Source of the DNA: Erysipelothrix aquatica
GTDB lineage: Bacteria; Bacillota_I; Bacilli_A; Erysipelotrichales; Erysipelotrichaceae
Assembly (NCBI RefSeq): GCF_009828775.2
Contig: NZ_WTSY02000006.1
Location: 1 to 64,000 of the forward strand
Direction of reading: 5' to 3'
Length of the DNA stretch: 64,000 bases
A model generated the notes under the pieces. It had not been told where the DNA came from and did no database searches. It worked only from the letters and a program-made list of their open reading frames with translations. The translations under genes were made by a program, and so were the position numbers. This document shows positions 36,137 to 44,871 of the stretch, in pieces (position 1 is the stretch's first letter; every line of letters begins with the position of its first letter).

Positions 36137-36828
36137 GCGTGTTGTTCTGATTCCATTGCTAAGATAATAAACTCTTCTGATAGTGCAAGATGTTCGGTTA
36201 TCACAAGTTTCATTTGCTCGACATCACCGTTTTTCAGGCAACGATAGATGAGTCGGTGCTCTGCCAAAGCTCGCTCACGACGTGGTGCAGCCGTAAGTGA
36301 AATATCACGGAAGCGTGTTAGATAGTCACGAAGCCGATTCTGAATGGTTTCAAGACGTGGCATCTCAGAGAATTCATAGATCATTGTATTAAACTCTTTA
36401 GACATTTGAATGACACTGTTGACATCGTTAGCAGCTTGAGCAGCATCGGTACGATCAAGCAGCGCTTCCATACGAGCAAAGCGCTCGTCATTCATTAATT
36501 GCATGGCATTTGTAGCTGCGAGAATATCCAATGCTGTACGAATTTGATAAATTTCGCGAACATCGTCTAAGTTAAATGTTGTGACGACAATTCCGTAGTT
36601 TGGAATGTATTGGACAATGTCTTCATCTTGAATCCGTCGTAATGCTTCACGAACAGGTGTTCGGCTTACGTTGAGTGATTCAGCATAGAATTTTTCATTG
36701 ATACGTTCCCCCATAGGAATAACACCACTAATGATTGCGGTACGAAGTCCTTCGTAAATGATTTGATTGAGCGGCAAATTTTGGCTCAAATCAACCAAGT
36801 CAATAACTCTATCCATGTAATCTTTCAT
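36133..36828 (-). CDS. GntR/FCD-family regulator, CitO-like
   Basis: A 231-aa regulator with an N-terminal winged helix (LRTAIISGVIPMGERINE, then NVSRTPVREALRRIQDEDIV) and a C-terminal FCD effector domain. In Enterococcus the citrate operon is activated by CitO, a GntR/FCD protein whose ligand is citrate. The coupling to citG here makes this the likely equivalent. ATG 36828 follows AAGGAG. A longer frame to 36861 is rejected. Two TGTATACA boxes stand before its own promoter, and the same box is at the oad-cit promoter. Confidence 0.88.
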   Translation of the reverse strand: MKDYMDRVIDLVDLSQNLPLNQIIYEGLRTAIISGVIPMGERINEKFYAESLNVSRTPVREALRRIQDEDIVQYIPNYGIVVTTFNLDDVREIYQIRTALDILAATNAMQLMNDERFARMEALLDRTDAAQAANDVNSVIQMSKEFNTMIYEFSEMPRLETIQNRLRDYLTRFRDISLTAAPRRERALAEHRLIYRCLKNGDVEQMKLVITEHLALSEEFIILAMESEQHA

Positions 36829-36871
36829 ATATTTATCTCCTTGCTTGCTTAGTAAGCTCATGGTTATTCTT

Positions 36872-36923
36872 ATTATATGCTATTTTTCTAGTATAGGTCA
36901 AAATGATGTATACACTGTATACA
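36872..36923 (-). promoter_or_regulatory. GntR-citG promoter with tandem TGTATACA boxes
   Basis: On the minus strand: TTGACC (36896-36901), 18-base spacer, TATAAT (36872-36877). Two TGTATACA palindromes at 36907-36914 and 36916-36923 lie just upstream of the -35, nine bases apart, consistent with autoregulation. Confidence 0.6.
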
Positions 36924-37074
36924 CTATAAATTGTACATATATTCACTAATAAGTGCGTTTTGGTGTTTTCTTTATCACGGTATTTTCGATGTACTTTATA
37001 AATTGTTAAGAATATTCGATTTTGAATAGGAGGAGTGAGGGAGGGATCATATTTAAAATTAGGAGATGATATAC

Positions 37075-37374
37075 ATGAATTTAGAATTACCAATGCATTA
37101 TGATTTGATTGAGCAACACGAACGAATCAATGGATCCGATGGTCAACGCTTTTTTAATAACCTTCGTGGACTTATTTTAGGTGTTCCGTCGGCTAATCGA
37201 GCACTCAAGGCGATTGGGATTAATACAAGTAGATTGTGGGGTGTGGTTCGCATGGGCTATGGTGCAGCCTATATGAAGTTTGGAACTGCCGCGGTAATCG
37301 CAGGTGGCGTTGTTGGTGGGGCGTTAGCAGTGGGGGCATTTGCCGCATTATGGAATATCCGGATGTTCTATTAA
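37075..37374 (+). CDS. Small protein with glycine-rich C-terminal hydrophobic segment, unknown
   Basis: A 99-aa protein I do not recognise. Residues 1-45 are soluble (LELPMHYDLIEQHERING). The C-terminal about 40 residues are hydrophobic and rich in glycine and alanine (AVIAGGVVGGALAVGAFAAL), like a membrane helix hairpin or a glycine-zipper. ATG 37075 is nine bases after AGGAG. Upstream is a purine-rich stretch (37028-37046). Transcription is isolated: a terminator follows directly, and the GntR gene diverges upstream. It could be a small membrane-active peptide or a holin-like factor, but nothing shows this. Confidence 0.6.
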   Translation: MNLELPMHYDLIEQHERINGSDGQRFFNNLRGLILGVPSANRALKAIGINTSRLWGVVRMGYGAAYMKFGTAAVIAGGVVGGALAVGAFAALWNIRMFY

Positions 37375-37375
37375 A

Positions 37376-37401
37376 AAAAAGCAAGCGTGAGCTTGCTTTT
37401 T
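37376..37401. terminator. Bidirectional terminator
   Basis: AAAAAGCAAGC-GTGA-GCTTGCTTTTT, perfect 11-bp stem between convergent genes. Confidence 0.88.
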
Positions 37402-37408
37402 GAGGGGA

Positions 37409-38167
37409 TTATTGCGTATTTGTGTTAACGAATTTTAGAGCAGCATTTAAGACAAGTTCTGCCGACTCACGGTGGAGGCGACGATAGTCTTCATCGTTTG
37501 TCCATTTCTCATTCGTACGACTAACATGAACTACGAGGCAGTTTGCAACTGGAATGTTATAAAGTGATCCAAGTAGATACAGAACCGCAGTTTCCATTTC
37601 ACAGTTAATAATGCCGCGAGGCTCCCAATACTCGATAAGATTAGGTGTCTCAATTCGTGTGTTCAATGCTGGTGTGCGCCCTTGTCCGAAATAATATGTT
37701 TCCGATGTAAGCCCAATGCCAACATGTACTGTCTTATGATTTGAAGTTAATTCATTGTGTATTTGTGATAGCAGCAAGGGGTTTGGAACCGCAGGATAAA
37801 CTGCAGGTACATAGGCTGATAATAGTCCTTCAGAACGTGCCATCCCACTATTTAAAATAATATCACCGGGATTGATTCCTTCTCGCCATGCACCACAGCC
37901 ACCACAGCGAATTATCATTTGTGCATCATTCTCCAGGAGTTCTGTAATTGCGATTTCTGTAGAACCAACTCCGATACCTGTTGAACAAACAGAAACGCGA
38001 CGTCCTTGATATTCGCCAACATACAAGACAAATTCACGACTGGTATCAACAACTGACTCCACGTTCGTAAATAATGATGATATTAACTCAACCCGACCTG
38101 GATCGCCAACGATGAGTGTTACTTCTCCTAAATCGCCAGGCTTTAATCCTTTTAAATGTATGCTCAT
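37409..38167 (-). CDS. Nucleoside phosphorylase (uridine phosphorylase-like)
   Basis: A 252-aa PNP/UDP family-1 enzyme that splits nucleosides with phosphate into base and ribose-1-phosphate. Seen: VGDPGRVELISSLF near residue 20 (phosphate site), STGIGVGSTEIAITELL near 62-78, IIRCGGCGAW and CEMETAVLYLLG (nucleoside-binding glutamates). Uridine or a modified nucleoside is most likely, but CGGCGA in place of the usual GTSGGL departs from classical Udp. Co-transcribed with an MFS transporter four bases upstream. RBS AAAGGAG. Confidence 0.85.
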   Translation of the reverse strand: MSIHLKGLKPGDLGEVTLIVGDPGRVELISSLFTNVESVVDTSREFVLYVGEYQGRRVSVCSTGIGVGSTEIAITELLENDAQMIIRCGGCGAWREGINPGDIILNSGMARSEGLLSAYVPAVYPAVPNPLLLSQIHNELTSNHKTVHVGIGLTSETYYFGQGRTPALNTRIETPNLIEYWEPRGIINCEMETAVLYLLGSLYNIPVANCLVVHVSRTNEKWTNDEDYRRLHRESAELVLNAALKFVNTNTQ

Positions 38168-38171
38168 AATG

Positions 38172-39383
38172 TTACTCCTTTGTATTTATTTTCAATGATA
38201 GTACAGTAATTAAAGAAACACAATACAGTCCTGATAAGAAAAGCATTGCAATTGTTAACGAGTAGTTATCGAGGAAGAATCCAATTGCTACCGATGAGAA
38301 TCCTCCAACAGCACGGCCAATGTTAAAGATAATGTTATTGGCAGTTGCACGAATGCGTGCTGGATAAAGGTTTCCAACGATTGCTCCATAACCAGCATTC
38401 ATCCCATTTGCAAAGAATCCAACAGCAGCACCACCAATTAGGATACCAAGGTTAGAGGATGCGAATGAGTAGAGATAAACAGCGAGGGCGGATGCAATTA
38501 GGAATGAAGCATATGCTTTTTTAGCACCAAGTTTATCCATAATTTGACCAAATACGAGCATTCCTAGGGACATCCCGACAATTGTTGCGATCATCCAAAT
38601 TGAAGAACCCGAAATACTAATACCAGCTTTTTTCTGTAGAATTGAAGGTAACCAGTTCATTAAACCAAAGTAACCTGCAACTTGAGCTGTAGCCATAATC
38701 GTTAGTTTGATTGTAGTAGCTGCACGTCCTTCTTTGAATAATTCAGAGATCCCAATTTTTTCAGCTTTTTCCGTAGATTGTTGACGTTGTTCTTTCCATG
38801 ATGCAGATTCATCCATAGTTAGGTAAACATAAATTGCTAAGAAGATTGGCAATGCACCAAAAATAAAGAGGCCTTTCCAACCGAAGCTTGGCATGATGAT
38901 TGCTGCTGCGATGGCTGCAATGATACTACCAACTTGACCTGCGATGGTAACAAATGAATTCATGCGTCCGCGTTTCTCTGCGGGGAAAGCATCGGCGACA
39001 AGTGACATTACGACACCATATTCACCACCACCACCGACACCAACGAGGAATCGTAAGAAGTAAACCATCGTAATATTTGTTGCGAATGCCATCATTCCTG
39101 TAGCGATAGAGAAAATTGCGACGGTGATTGCAAAAATCTTGATTCGACCGTATTTATCAGCGAGTGTCCCGAATATGATACCTCCTACAAGCATCCCGAT
39201 ATTCGTAATTGTGGAAATAAATCCTCCAGCGGCACCATTGATTCCAAAATCAAGAATCATGGAACTGAGTGCAAATGATAACATCATAGTACTCATGCTT
39301 TGTAATCCGAGCCCAGCCATCGAGCTGAATAAAGCTTGACGACGATATGACTTGTTATCATGTGTTTCTGTTATTGTATTCAT
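38172..39383 (-). CDS. Major facilitator superfamily transporter
   Basis: A 403-aa transporter with twelve helices. MFS marks: GTLADKYGRIKIF between helices 2 and 3 and GGGGEYGVVMSLVADAFPAEKRGR in helices 4 to 5, as in the sugar/organic-acid (AAHS/SP-like) group. First gene of the operon with the nucleoside phosphorylase, divergent from the PucR gene, so the substrate may be a nucleoside or heterocyclic compound. Ribosome site GGGAG. Confidence 0.87.
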   Translation of the reverse strand: MNTITETHDNKSYRRQALFSSMAGLGLQSMSTMMLSFALSSMILDFGINGAAGGFISTITNIGMLVGGIIFGTLADKYGRIKIFAITVAIFSIATGMMAFATNITMVYFLRFLVGVGGGGEYGVVMSLVADAFPAEKRGRMNSFVTIAGQVGSIIAAIAAAIIMPSFGWKGLFIFGALPIFLAIYVYLTMDESASWKEQRQQSTEKAEKIGISELFKEGRAATTIKLTIMATAQVAGYFGLMNWLPSILQKKAGISISGSSIWMIATIVGMSLGMLVFGQIMDKLGAKKAYASFLIASALAVYLYSFASSNLGILIGGAAVGFFANGMNAGYGAIVGNLYPARIRATANNIIFNIGRAVGGFSSVAIGFFLDNYSLTIAMLFLSGLYCVSLITVLSLKINTKE

Positions 39384-39489
39384 ATTTGTCTCCCTTCGAC
39401 TTTGAACGCCTTAACTATAACAAACACACATTGAATAAAATATTGTGGAATCACACATAAATATCGAAAATTATTGTGTTATAATACAA

Positions 39490-39518
39490 TTGTTTGTAAG
39501 CGGATACCGCTATATAAT
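39490..39518 (+). promoter_or_regulatory. Promoter of the PucR-ABC operon with cre-like and palindromic sequence
   Basis: TTGTTT (39490-39495), 17-base spacer, TATAAT (39513-39518). The spacer contains the palindrome AGCGG-ATA-CCGCT (39499-39511), and TGTAAGCGGATACC (39495-39508) fits the cre consensus at 12 of 14 positions. Either CcpA or PucR could bind. Confidence 0.6.
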
Positions 39519-39552
39519 GAATGCGGAACGGTAGCGCTCTCAGGAGATTGCA

Positions 39553-40734
39553 ATGATTAGTTTAAAAGAAATATACGATGCACTGAATCGACGATTCGAT
39601 ATCGTATCGCTTAACAAGCGTGCAGAATACGCGGAACATGCATCCGTTTCTTCAATAACCGTAATGGAAACGGTAAATGTTGACCAGTGGGTAAAAGGCG
39701 GAGAACTCATACTTACAAGTAGTTCAACATTTCCAAAGTCAAAAGAGGGCCTAACATCATTAATTGAGACACTCAAACAAAAGCATGCAACATGTCTTGC
39801 GATAAAAGTTATTGAGGAAGATCGCCCGTCTAAGGACGAGCTCGAAGCTCTTACCGAAAATCTAGAATTCCCAATCTTATGGATACCCCACAATGTTACA
39901 TATCTTGAGATTATGAATTATGTCAATTCCATGCTCTTTAATATCAAAGAATACAATGATTTTAGAGAACGTGCAGCCTACAATATTATTTTTAACAACG
40001 GAACGATAGACAGTTTAATTGTTGACTCATTTAAGTCGTACGATGTCGATATTACGAATTTAGACTGCTTGGTTGCTAATTTTAATTTTAAGGCGGACTC
40101 AGAAGACAATCGCATTAATGTTCATTTTGATGCATTTTTTAAAACTGTCCAACTTATGTGTTCAGATTTAATTAATACATCGAAGATTACAGAATACTTG
40201 TTTGTACGCCAGTTGAATAGTTTTATTATCATTTTTCTTGGGAATCGAGAACAACTCCAAGAACTGAAATTAAAGCACTATTCAATCGAAGCATTGGGTC
40301 AATACAAAGAGAATTTAAATGTGCTGAGTGTCGGACTGAGTAACATCGAGCATATTAAATTTATGCCGCAACTTCTTGATCAAGCCCAATTTACTTTGAG
40401 TTTTACAAATCATGATGTTGAAGGTGGTTATATTGAAGCCTATGAAAATGTCGAGTTTTACCACATGATTTACAAGGGCATTGGTTCGGATATGGATACA
40501 TTCCTAATGTCCACATTACACACTGTGCGCAAAGGGTCGATTCTTTATGACACATTACTGATGTATTTCCGTTGCAATGAAAACCTCCAAGAGACGAGCA
40601 AACAACTGTACATCCATATCAACACCTTGAATTATCGTTTAAAGCGAGTTCAAAATGTGACAGGATTAAATTTAAATGTGACACAAAACAAAGTGAAGTT
40701 ATACTTAGCGGTCATTGCTGAGTACAACCAATAA
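39553..40734 (+). CDS. PucR-family transcriptional regulator
   Basis: A 393-aa regulator with an N-terminal PucR domain (about 1-125, WVKGGELILTSSSTF), a middle GGDEF-like region, and a C-terminal HTH_30 domain (NLQETSKQLYIHINTLNYRLKRVQ, about 350-375). PucR proteins control purine, allantoin or other nitrogen compound use. It lies at the head of an ABC importer operon (12 bases to the ATPase) and diverges from the MFS-phosphorylase pair, so it probably regulates both. RBS AGGAG; ATG 39553. Confidence 0.9.
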   Translation: MISLKEIYDALNRRFDIVSLNKRAEYAEHASVSSITVMETVNVDQWVKGGELILTSSSTFPKSKEGLTSLIETLKQKHATCLAIKVIEEDRPSKDELEALTENLEFPILWIPHNVTYLEIMNYVNSMLFNIKEYNDFRERAAYNIIFNNGTIDSLIVDSFKSYDVDITNLDCLVANFNFKADSEDNRINVHFDAFFKTVQLMCSDLINTSKITEYLFVRQLNSFIIIFLGNREQLQELKLKHYSIEALGQYKENLNVLSVGLSNIEHIKFMPQLLDQAQFTLSFTNHDVEGGYIEAYENVEFYHMIYKGIGSDMDTFLMSTLHTVRKGSILYDTLLMYFRCNENLQETSKQLYIHINTLNYRLKRVQNVTGLNLNVTQNKVKLYLAVIAEYNQ

Positions 40735-40746
40735 GGGAGATAGATT

Positions 40747-41511
40747 ATGTCAAGTAAACGTATTGTCAGTGTTCAAAATCTAAATAAAACATTCGTAAAC
40801 CAAGCGAATGAAACGATCACGGCACTCAAAGATATAAATTTTGAAATTAATAGTCAAGAGTTTGTTTCAATTATCGGTCCATCTGGATGTGGAAAATCTA
40901 CATTGCTTCGGATTGTATCTCAACTTGAAACATACAATAGTGGTAACATTGAATACTTCACCGATGGTCCAATAGCTGATAACATCGGATTTGTTTTTCA
41001 GGAATCTGTGCTATTTCCATGGAAGTCTGTATATAAAAATGCGATTTTCCCACTTAAAGTGAAAAATATGATGACGGATGCTCATCTCCAATATGTTGAT
41101 CATCTTTTGAAAACAACAGGTTTAGAAAAATTTAAAAATTCGCTACCAAAAGAACTATCTGGAGGAATGAAGCAACGAGTTTCAATTGTCCGCTCATTAT
41201 CCTATAGTCCTCAGTTATTATTAATGGATGAGCCATTTGGAGCTCTAGATGCAATTACTCGCGATACGCTCAATTTAGAACTGGCACGAATCTCTCGTGA
41301 AGAAAAAATGACTGTTGTATTCGTAACCCATGACATTGATGAAGCAGTATTTCTTTCATCAAAAGTCATTGTTATGTCAGCTCGCCCAGGCGAAATTAAA
41401 GAAATTGTTGATATAGATCTTCCGGCAGATCGTGATTTATCCATCCGTGCTGATGAACGCTTCACTACCTATGCGAAACACCTCAGAGGGCTGCTCAATG
41501 AAGACAATTAG
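40747..41511 (+). CDS. ABC transporter ATP-binding protein (SsuB/TauB/ThiZ type)
   Basis: A 254-aa ATPase powering the importer encoded downstream. Walker A GPSGCGKS (44-51), Q-loop FVFQESVLFPW, signature LSGGMKQRV, Walker B LLLMDEPFGALD and H-loop VTHDIDEAV are all intact. The DEPFGALD form is typical of importers for nitrate, sulfonates, taurine and pyrimidine precursors. It overlaps the first permease gene by 14 bases. Confidence 0.93.
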   Translation: MSSKRIVSVQNLNKTFVNQANETITALKDINFEINSQEFVSIIGPSGCGKSTLLRIVSQLETYNSGNIEYFTDGPIADNIGFVFQESVLFPWKSVYKNAIFPLKVKNMMTDAHLQYVDHLLKTTGLEKFKNSLPKELSGGMKQRVSIVRSLSYSPQLLLMDEPFGALDAITRDTLNLELARISREEKMTVVFVTHDIDEAVFLSSKVIVMSARPGEIKEIVDIDLPADRDLSIRADERFTTYAKHLRGLLNEDN

Positions 41512-42265
41512 AAATACTTTTGATAAGCACCCGTTACTAAATACCGTAGCGTCTATCACGGTTTTTATTCTGATCTGGCATCTTTATGTGACACTCGTTC
41601 AAGTGCCACACTTCATGCTTCCAGCACCTCTGAGTGTGTTGAAAGAGTTGGTCTATCAGTTTAGTGGAAGTAGTATTTGGCTTCATATTGGCATCACTTT
41701 GTATGAAGTTTTGGTCGGATTTATTTTGGGAGTTATTGTTGGGGCGATTATTGCCTATGCAATTTACAAATCAGAAACTCTCAGTGATTATATAAAACCA
41801 ATTTTGATTTTTCTCCAAGTTGCACCTAAAATTGCGTTAGTACCGCTTTTTGTGGTCTGGTTTGGACTGGGCCTGACGTCTAAAATTATAGTTGTATTTT
41901 CGATGGTTGTATTCCCAATAATAATTGGGATTGAATCTGCACTGCGTCAGATTCCGTCATCATATTATGATTTGTTACACGTTGTTCAGTCGCCAAAGTC
42001 AAAAACAATCGTTGATTTAGAGATTCCGTATATTCTACCCGAAGTTTTTGCGTCGCTTAAAATTGCGATTGTTCAAGCAATAATCGGTGCAACAGTTGCA
42101 GAATGGATGGCAGGACAATATGGTCTTGGTTATATTCAATCCTTTGCGTCATCCACATTCAATACACCACTGTTAATCGCTGGGATTGTAGTGACGATTA
42201 TCCTTGGTGTGATTCTCTATCAGATTATCGAAATACTTGAGCGCAAGTATGTCTTTTGGAAGTAG
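41498..42265 (+). CDS. ABC transporter permease (SsuC/ThiX type), first of two
   Basis: A 255-aa membrane protein with about six helices and the BPD_transp_1 coupling loop (region of VVQSPKSKTIVDLEIPYILPEVFASLK, about 170-195). MPAPLS-like LPAPLSVL and WFGLGLTSKI are conserved in this subfamily. ATG 41498 overlaps the end of the ATPase gene. A longer frame from 41432 is rejected. It is about as long as its partner permease at 43276, so the channel is probably a heterodimer. Confidence 0.9.
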   Translation: MKTIRNTFDKHPLLNTVASITVFILIWHLYVTLVQVPHFMLPAPLSVLKELVYQFSGSSIWLHIGITLYEVLVGFILGVIVGAIIAYAIYKSETLSDYIKPILIFLQVAPKIALVPLFVVWFGLGLTSKIIVVFSMVVFPIIIGIESALRQIPSSYYDLLHVVQSPKSKTIVDLEIPYILPEVFASLKIAIVQAIIGATVAEWMAGQYGLGYIQSFASSTFNTPLLIAGIVVTIILGVILYQIIEILERKYVFWK

Positions 42266-42272
42266 GTCGATT

Positions 42273-43283
42273 ATGAAACGAATTATTACAATACTTTTAC
42301 TAACAGTAATGCTCGCAGGATGTGGGCAAAAAAGTCACACGTACACACCAAATCAAGATGGTTTGATTGATGTAAGTGTTCAAATTGATGGTGCAGCAGT
42401 TCCGTACTATGCACCAATGTATGTTGCTCAAGAACGTGGTTTCTTTGCTGAACAAGGTCTTAATGTTTCGTTCTATTATGCTTCAGCAGCTGAAATTGTA
42501 AAAAATGTTGGATCCAACAATATAGAATTCGGATTTCCGAATGCAGACCCAGTTATTATCGGACGTGCAAACGGCGTTCCTGTAAAAATTGTCCACACAA
42601 CGTTACAAAATGGATTGGGTTCAGTCATTTTCAAAGATGCATCTGGAATTAAAACACCGAGTGATCTAAAAGGGAAAACAATCGGTATTACCTCATATGG
42701 TAGCCCTAATTATAGTCAACTAAAAATGTTGCTCGAGACAGAAGGACTTACCATCGACGATGTCACAATTAAGATTATTGGTACAGGTGCCATTGTGAAT
42801 GCCTTAATCACAGATCAAGTTGATGCCATCAGTTTTTCAATGTTGCGTACTTATGAGCTTCGAGCAAATGGAGAATCCGTATCAGAATTTAGATCTAACG
42901 AGTTTACAACTACCTATGGAAACGTTGTTATAGTGAGTGACACCTTCTTAGAAACAAATCCTGAGCTTGTTGAAGGCTTTACGAACGCACTCAACAAATC
43001 ACTCGAATATATTACGGATGGAAATCTTGAGGATGCCGTCGACTTATCCATTGACAACTATGCTCAATCAGCTAAAAACTCTCGAGATAAATTCGTGACG
43101 ATAATGGATGATGCCTATGTTAACGGATTATGGCAAAGTGATGATACGAAGATTCATGGATTTGGCTACAATAATCGTGAGCGATATCAATTGTTCATCG
43201 ATGATCTTGCAAAATTTGGTATTATCTCTAAATCATACGATGCTTCGGAATTAATCGTTGAAGGAGGTGCAAACCATGAGTAA
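42273..43283 (+). CDS. ABC transporter substrate-binding lipoprotein (NMT1/THI5-like)
   Basis: A 336-aa lipoprotein, signal peptide ending LAGC (Cys 17). The mature protein has the NMT1/THI5 fold: APMYVAQERGFFAEQGLNV near 50-68, FGFPNADPVIIGRANGVPVKIVHTT, and SDLKGKTIGITSYGSP. Related proteins bind hydroxymethyl- or aminopyrimidines, riboflavin or sulfonates. With the nucleoside phosphorylase and PucR nearby, a pyrimidine-like ligand is my guess. RBS weak (GGAAGTAGG). Overlaps the second permease by eight bases. Confidence 0.9.
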   Translation: MKRIITILLLTVMLAGCGQKSHTYTPNQDGLIDVSVQIDGAAVPYYAPMYVAQERGFFAEQGLNVSFYYASAAEIVKNVGSNNIEFGFPNADPVIIGRANGVPVKIVHTTLQNGLGSVIFKDASGIKTPSDLKGKTIGITSYGSPNYSQLKMLLETEGLTIDDVTIKIIGTGAIVNALITDQVDAISFSMLRTYELRANGESVSEFRSNEFTTTYGNVVIVSDTFLETNPELVEGFTNALNKSLEYITDGNLEDAVDLSIDNYAQSAKNSRDKFVTIMDDAYVNGLWQSDDTKIHGFGYNNRERYQLFIDDLAKFGIISKSYDASELIVEGGANHE

Positions 43284-44019
43284 AAAAATAATCAGACCTA
43301 TGATTCTCACAGTTATCATTCTCGTGATATGGCAAATTGCTGTTCAAGTTACGAAGGTACCGAACTATATTATGCCAAGCCCAGTTGAATTGGTTCAATA
43401 TATGGGAAATCAGTTTGCAACAGGTTCAATTACGAAACATATTTTAACAACACTGCATGAAGTTATCGTTGGGACATTCTATGGAATTCTTGTTGGGATT
43501 GCGTTGGGATATGCAATTGCGAAGTCAAAATTAGTGGACCGATTATTGACACCTATTATCTTGATTCTACAAATTGCGCCAAAAATTTCACTTGCACCTC
43601 TCTTCCTTTTATGGTTTGGGTTAGGTGCAACGTCTAAAATTGCTTTAGTTATCTTAGTTGTTTCTTTCCCTGTTATGATTGCGCAAAGTACGGTCATCAA
43701 AAATATTGATAAAAATTATATCGATTATATGACGGTCTTAAACGGAAATGCTTTACAAAGATTCATTCATGTAGAACTACCGTATTCATTGACAGCAGTT
43801 CTAAGTGGGATCAAAGTTTCTGTGACTCAAGGGATGACAGGAGCAGTCATTGGTGAAATGATGGGGGCTCAAGCTGGTCTTGGGTACCTGTTGGTCTATG
43901 GAAGTGAAATGTACGATATTAAAATAATTCTCAGCTCAGTCGTCATTCTGTCTGTGCTTGGTCTTATCTTATATTATCTTGCAGAGTATGCTGAAAAGAA
44001 AATCATTTATTGGAATTAA
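43276..44019 (+). CDS. ABC transporter permease (SsuC/ThiX type), second of two
   Basis: A 247-aa permease of the same subfamily as 41498 (MPSPVELVQYMG, APLFLLWFGLGATSKIA, VELPYSLTAVLSGIKVS coupling loop). Starts at ATG 43276 behind AAGGAGGTG inside the end of the binding-protein gene. Two similar permeases with one ATPase gene suggest a heterodimeric channel on an ATPase homodimer. Last gene of the operon. Confidence 0.9.
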   Translation: MSKKIIRPMILTVIILVIWQIAVQVTKVPNYIMPSPVELVQYMGNQFATGSITKHILTTLHEVIVGTFYGILVGIALGYAIAKSKLVDRLLTPIILILQIAPKISLAPLFLLWFGLGATSKIALVILVVSFPVMIAQSTVIKNIDKNYIDYMTVLNGNALQRFIHVELPYSLTAVLSGIKVSVTQGMTGAVIGEMMGAQAGLGYLLVYGSEMYDIKIILSSVVILSVLGLILYYLAEYAEKKIIYWN

Positions 44020-44026
44020 AACTAAA

Positions 44027-44052
44027 AAAAGCTAGCGATTATGCTAGCTTTT
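44027..44052. terminator. Bidirectional terminator
   Basis: AAAAGCTAGC-GATTAT-GCTAGCTTTT. The T-run is better on the minus strand. Confidence 0.85.
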
Positions 44053-44060
44053 AATTTGCT

Positions 44061-44858
44061 TTAGAACGCAGGTGCAAGTGTTTTTGAGTTTTCTTCGTTC
44101 GTTAAGAAATCTTTAACTTCTTTACTTGTCATTGCTTCTTTCAATTTATTGATTTTTTCTGAATCTTTATTATCTTCACGTGCTACAAGTGAAATAGCGT
44201 AGTGTGTTGATCCGGATGTCTCAAGAATTAAAGCATCTTGTTTTGGTGTTAATCCAAGTGCTTTGATGTATGTAGGGTAGTTGTATACTAAATCTACTTC
44301 ATCGTATGCTTGTGTCAATGTGAGTAAATCAACTTCGACGAATTGATAACTTGTTGCTGCAACATCTTTTAAAGTTGCATCGTGTGTTTTTCCATTTAAA
44401 CTGATAAGACCAGCAGCTTCGAGCATCATTAATGCACGTGCTTGATTAACTTGATCGTTAGGAATGGCAATTTTAGCATCTGTTGGTAAATCTTTGATGT
44501 CAGATGCTGTTTTTGAATAGAACCCTACGATTGCATCGTAAATGGGTTGAACGCCAACAAGTGTGCCATTGTTAGCAGTGTTAAACATTGTCATGAACGG
44601 AACATGTTGGAAGAAGTTCGCGTCAATCTCTTTATTGTTTAATGCAATGTTAGCTGCAGCGTTATCTGATACAGGAACAAGTTCAACAGTATAACCATCT
44701 TTTGCGAGTACTTCGCCAGCAATGGTAACGACGGTTGTCATCGGTTCCATGTGTGATGCAACTTTGATAACTTTGTCTTCTTTAGAATCCTTAGCAGTGG
44801 CGCCACATGCTGTCAGAACTAATAATGCAAGTGATGAAACTAGTATTTTTTTAAACAT
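44061..44858 (-). CDS. metQ: Methionine-binding lipoprotein MetQ (NlpA family)
   Basis: A 265-aa lipoprotein: signal peptide ending LTAC (Cys 18), then a MetQ/NlpA domain (VASHMEPMTTVVTIAGEVLAKDGYTVELV, EIDANFFQHVPFM, IAIPNDQVNQARALMMLEAAGLI). It delivers methionine or a related amino acid to MetI-MetN encoded just upstream. RBS GAGGAG. Last gene of metN-metI-metQ on the minus strand. Confidence 0.92.
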   Translation of the reverse strand: MFKKILVSSLALLVLTACGATAKDSKEDKVIKVASHMEPMTTVVTIAGEVLAKDGYTVELVPVSDNAAANIALNNKEIDANFFQHVPFMTMFNTANNGTLVGVQPIYDAIVGFYSKTASDIKDLPTDAKIAIPNDQVNQARALMMLEAAGLISLNGKTHDATLKDVAATSYQFVEVDLLTLTQAYDEVDLVYNYPTYIKALGLTPKQDALILETSGSTHYAISLVAREDNKDSEKINKLKEAMTSKEVKDFLTNEENSKTLAPAF

Positions 44859-44871
44859 ATTCTCAATCTCC

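Noticed and set aside
37035-37100. Tiny leader frame starting at GTG 37035
   Set aside because: Arises from a purine-rich tract and ends soon after the real start; no independent signal.
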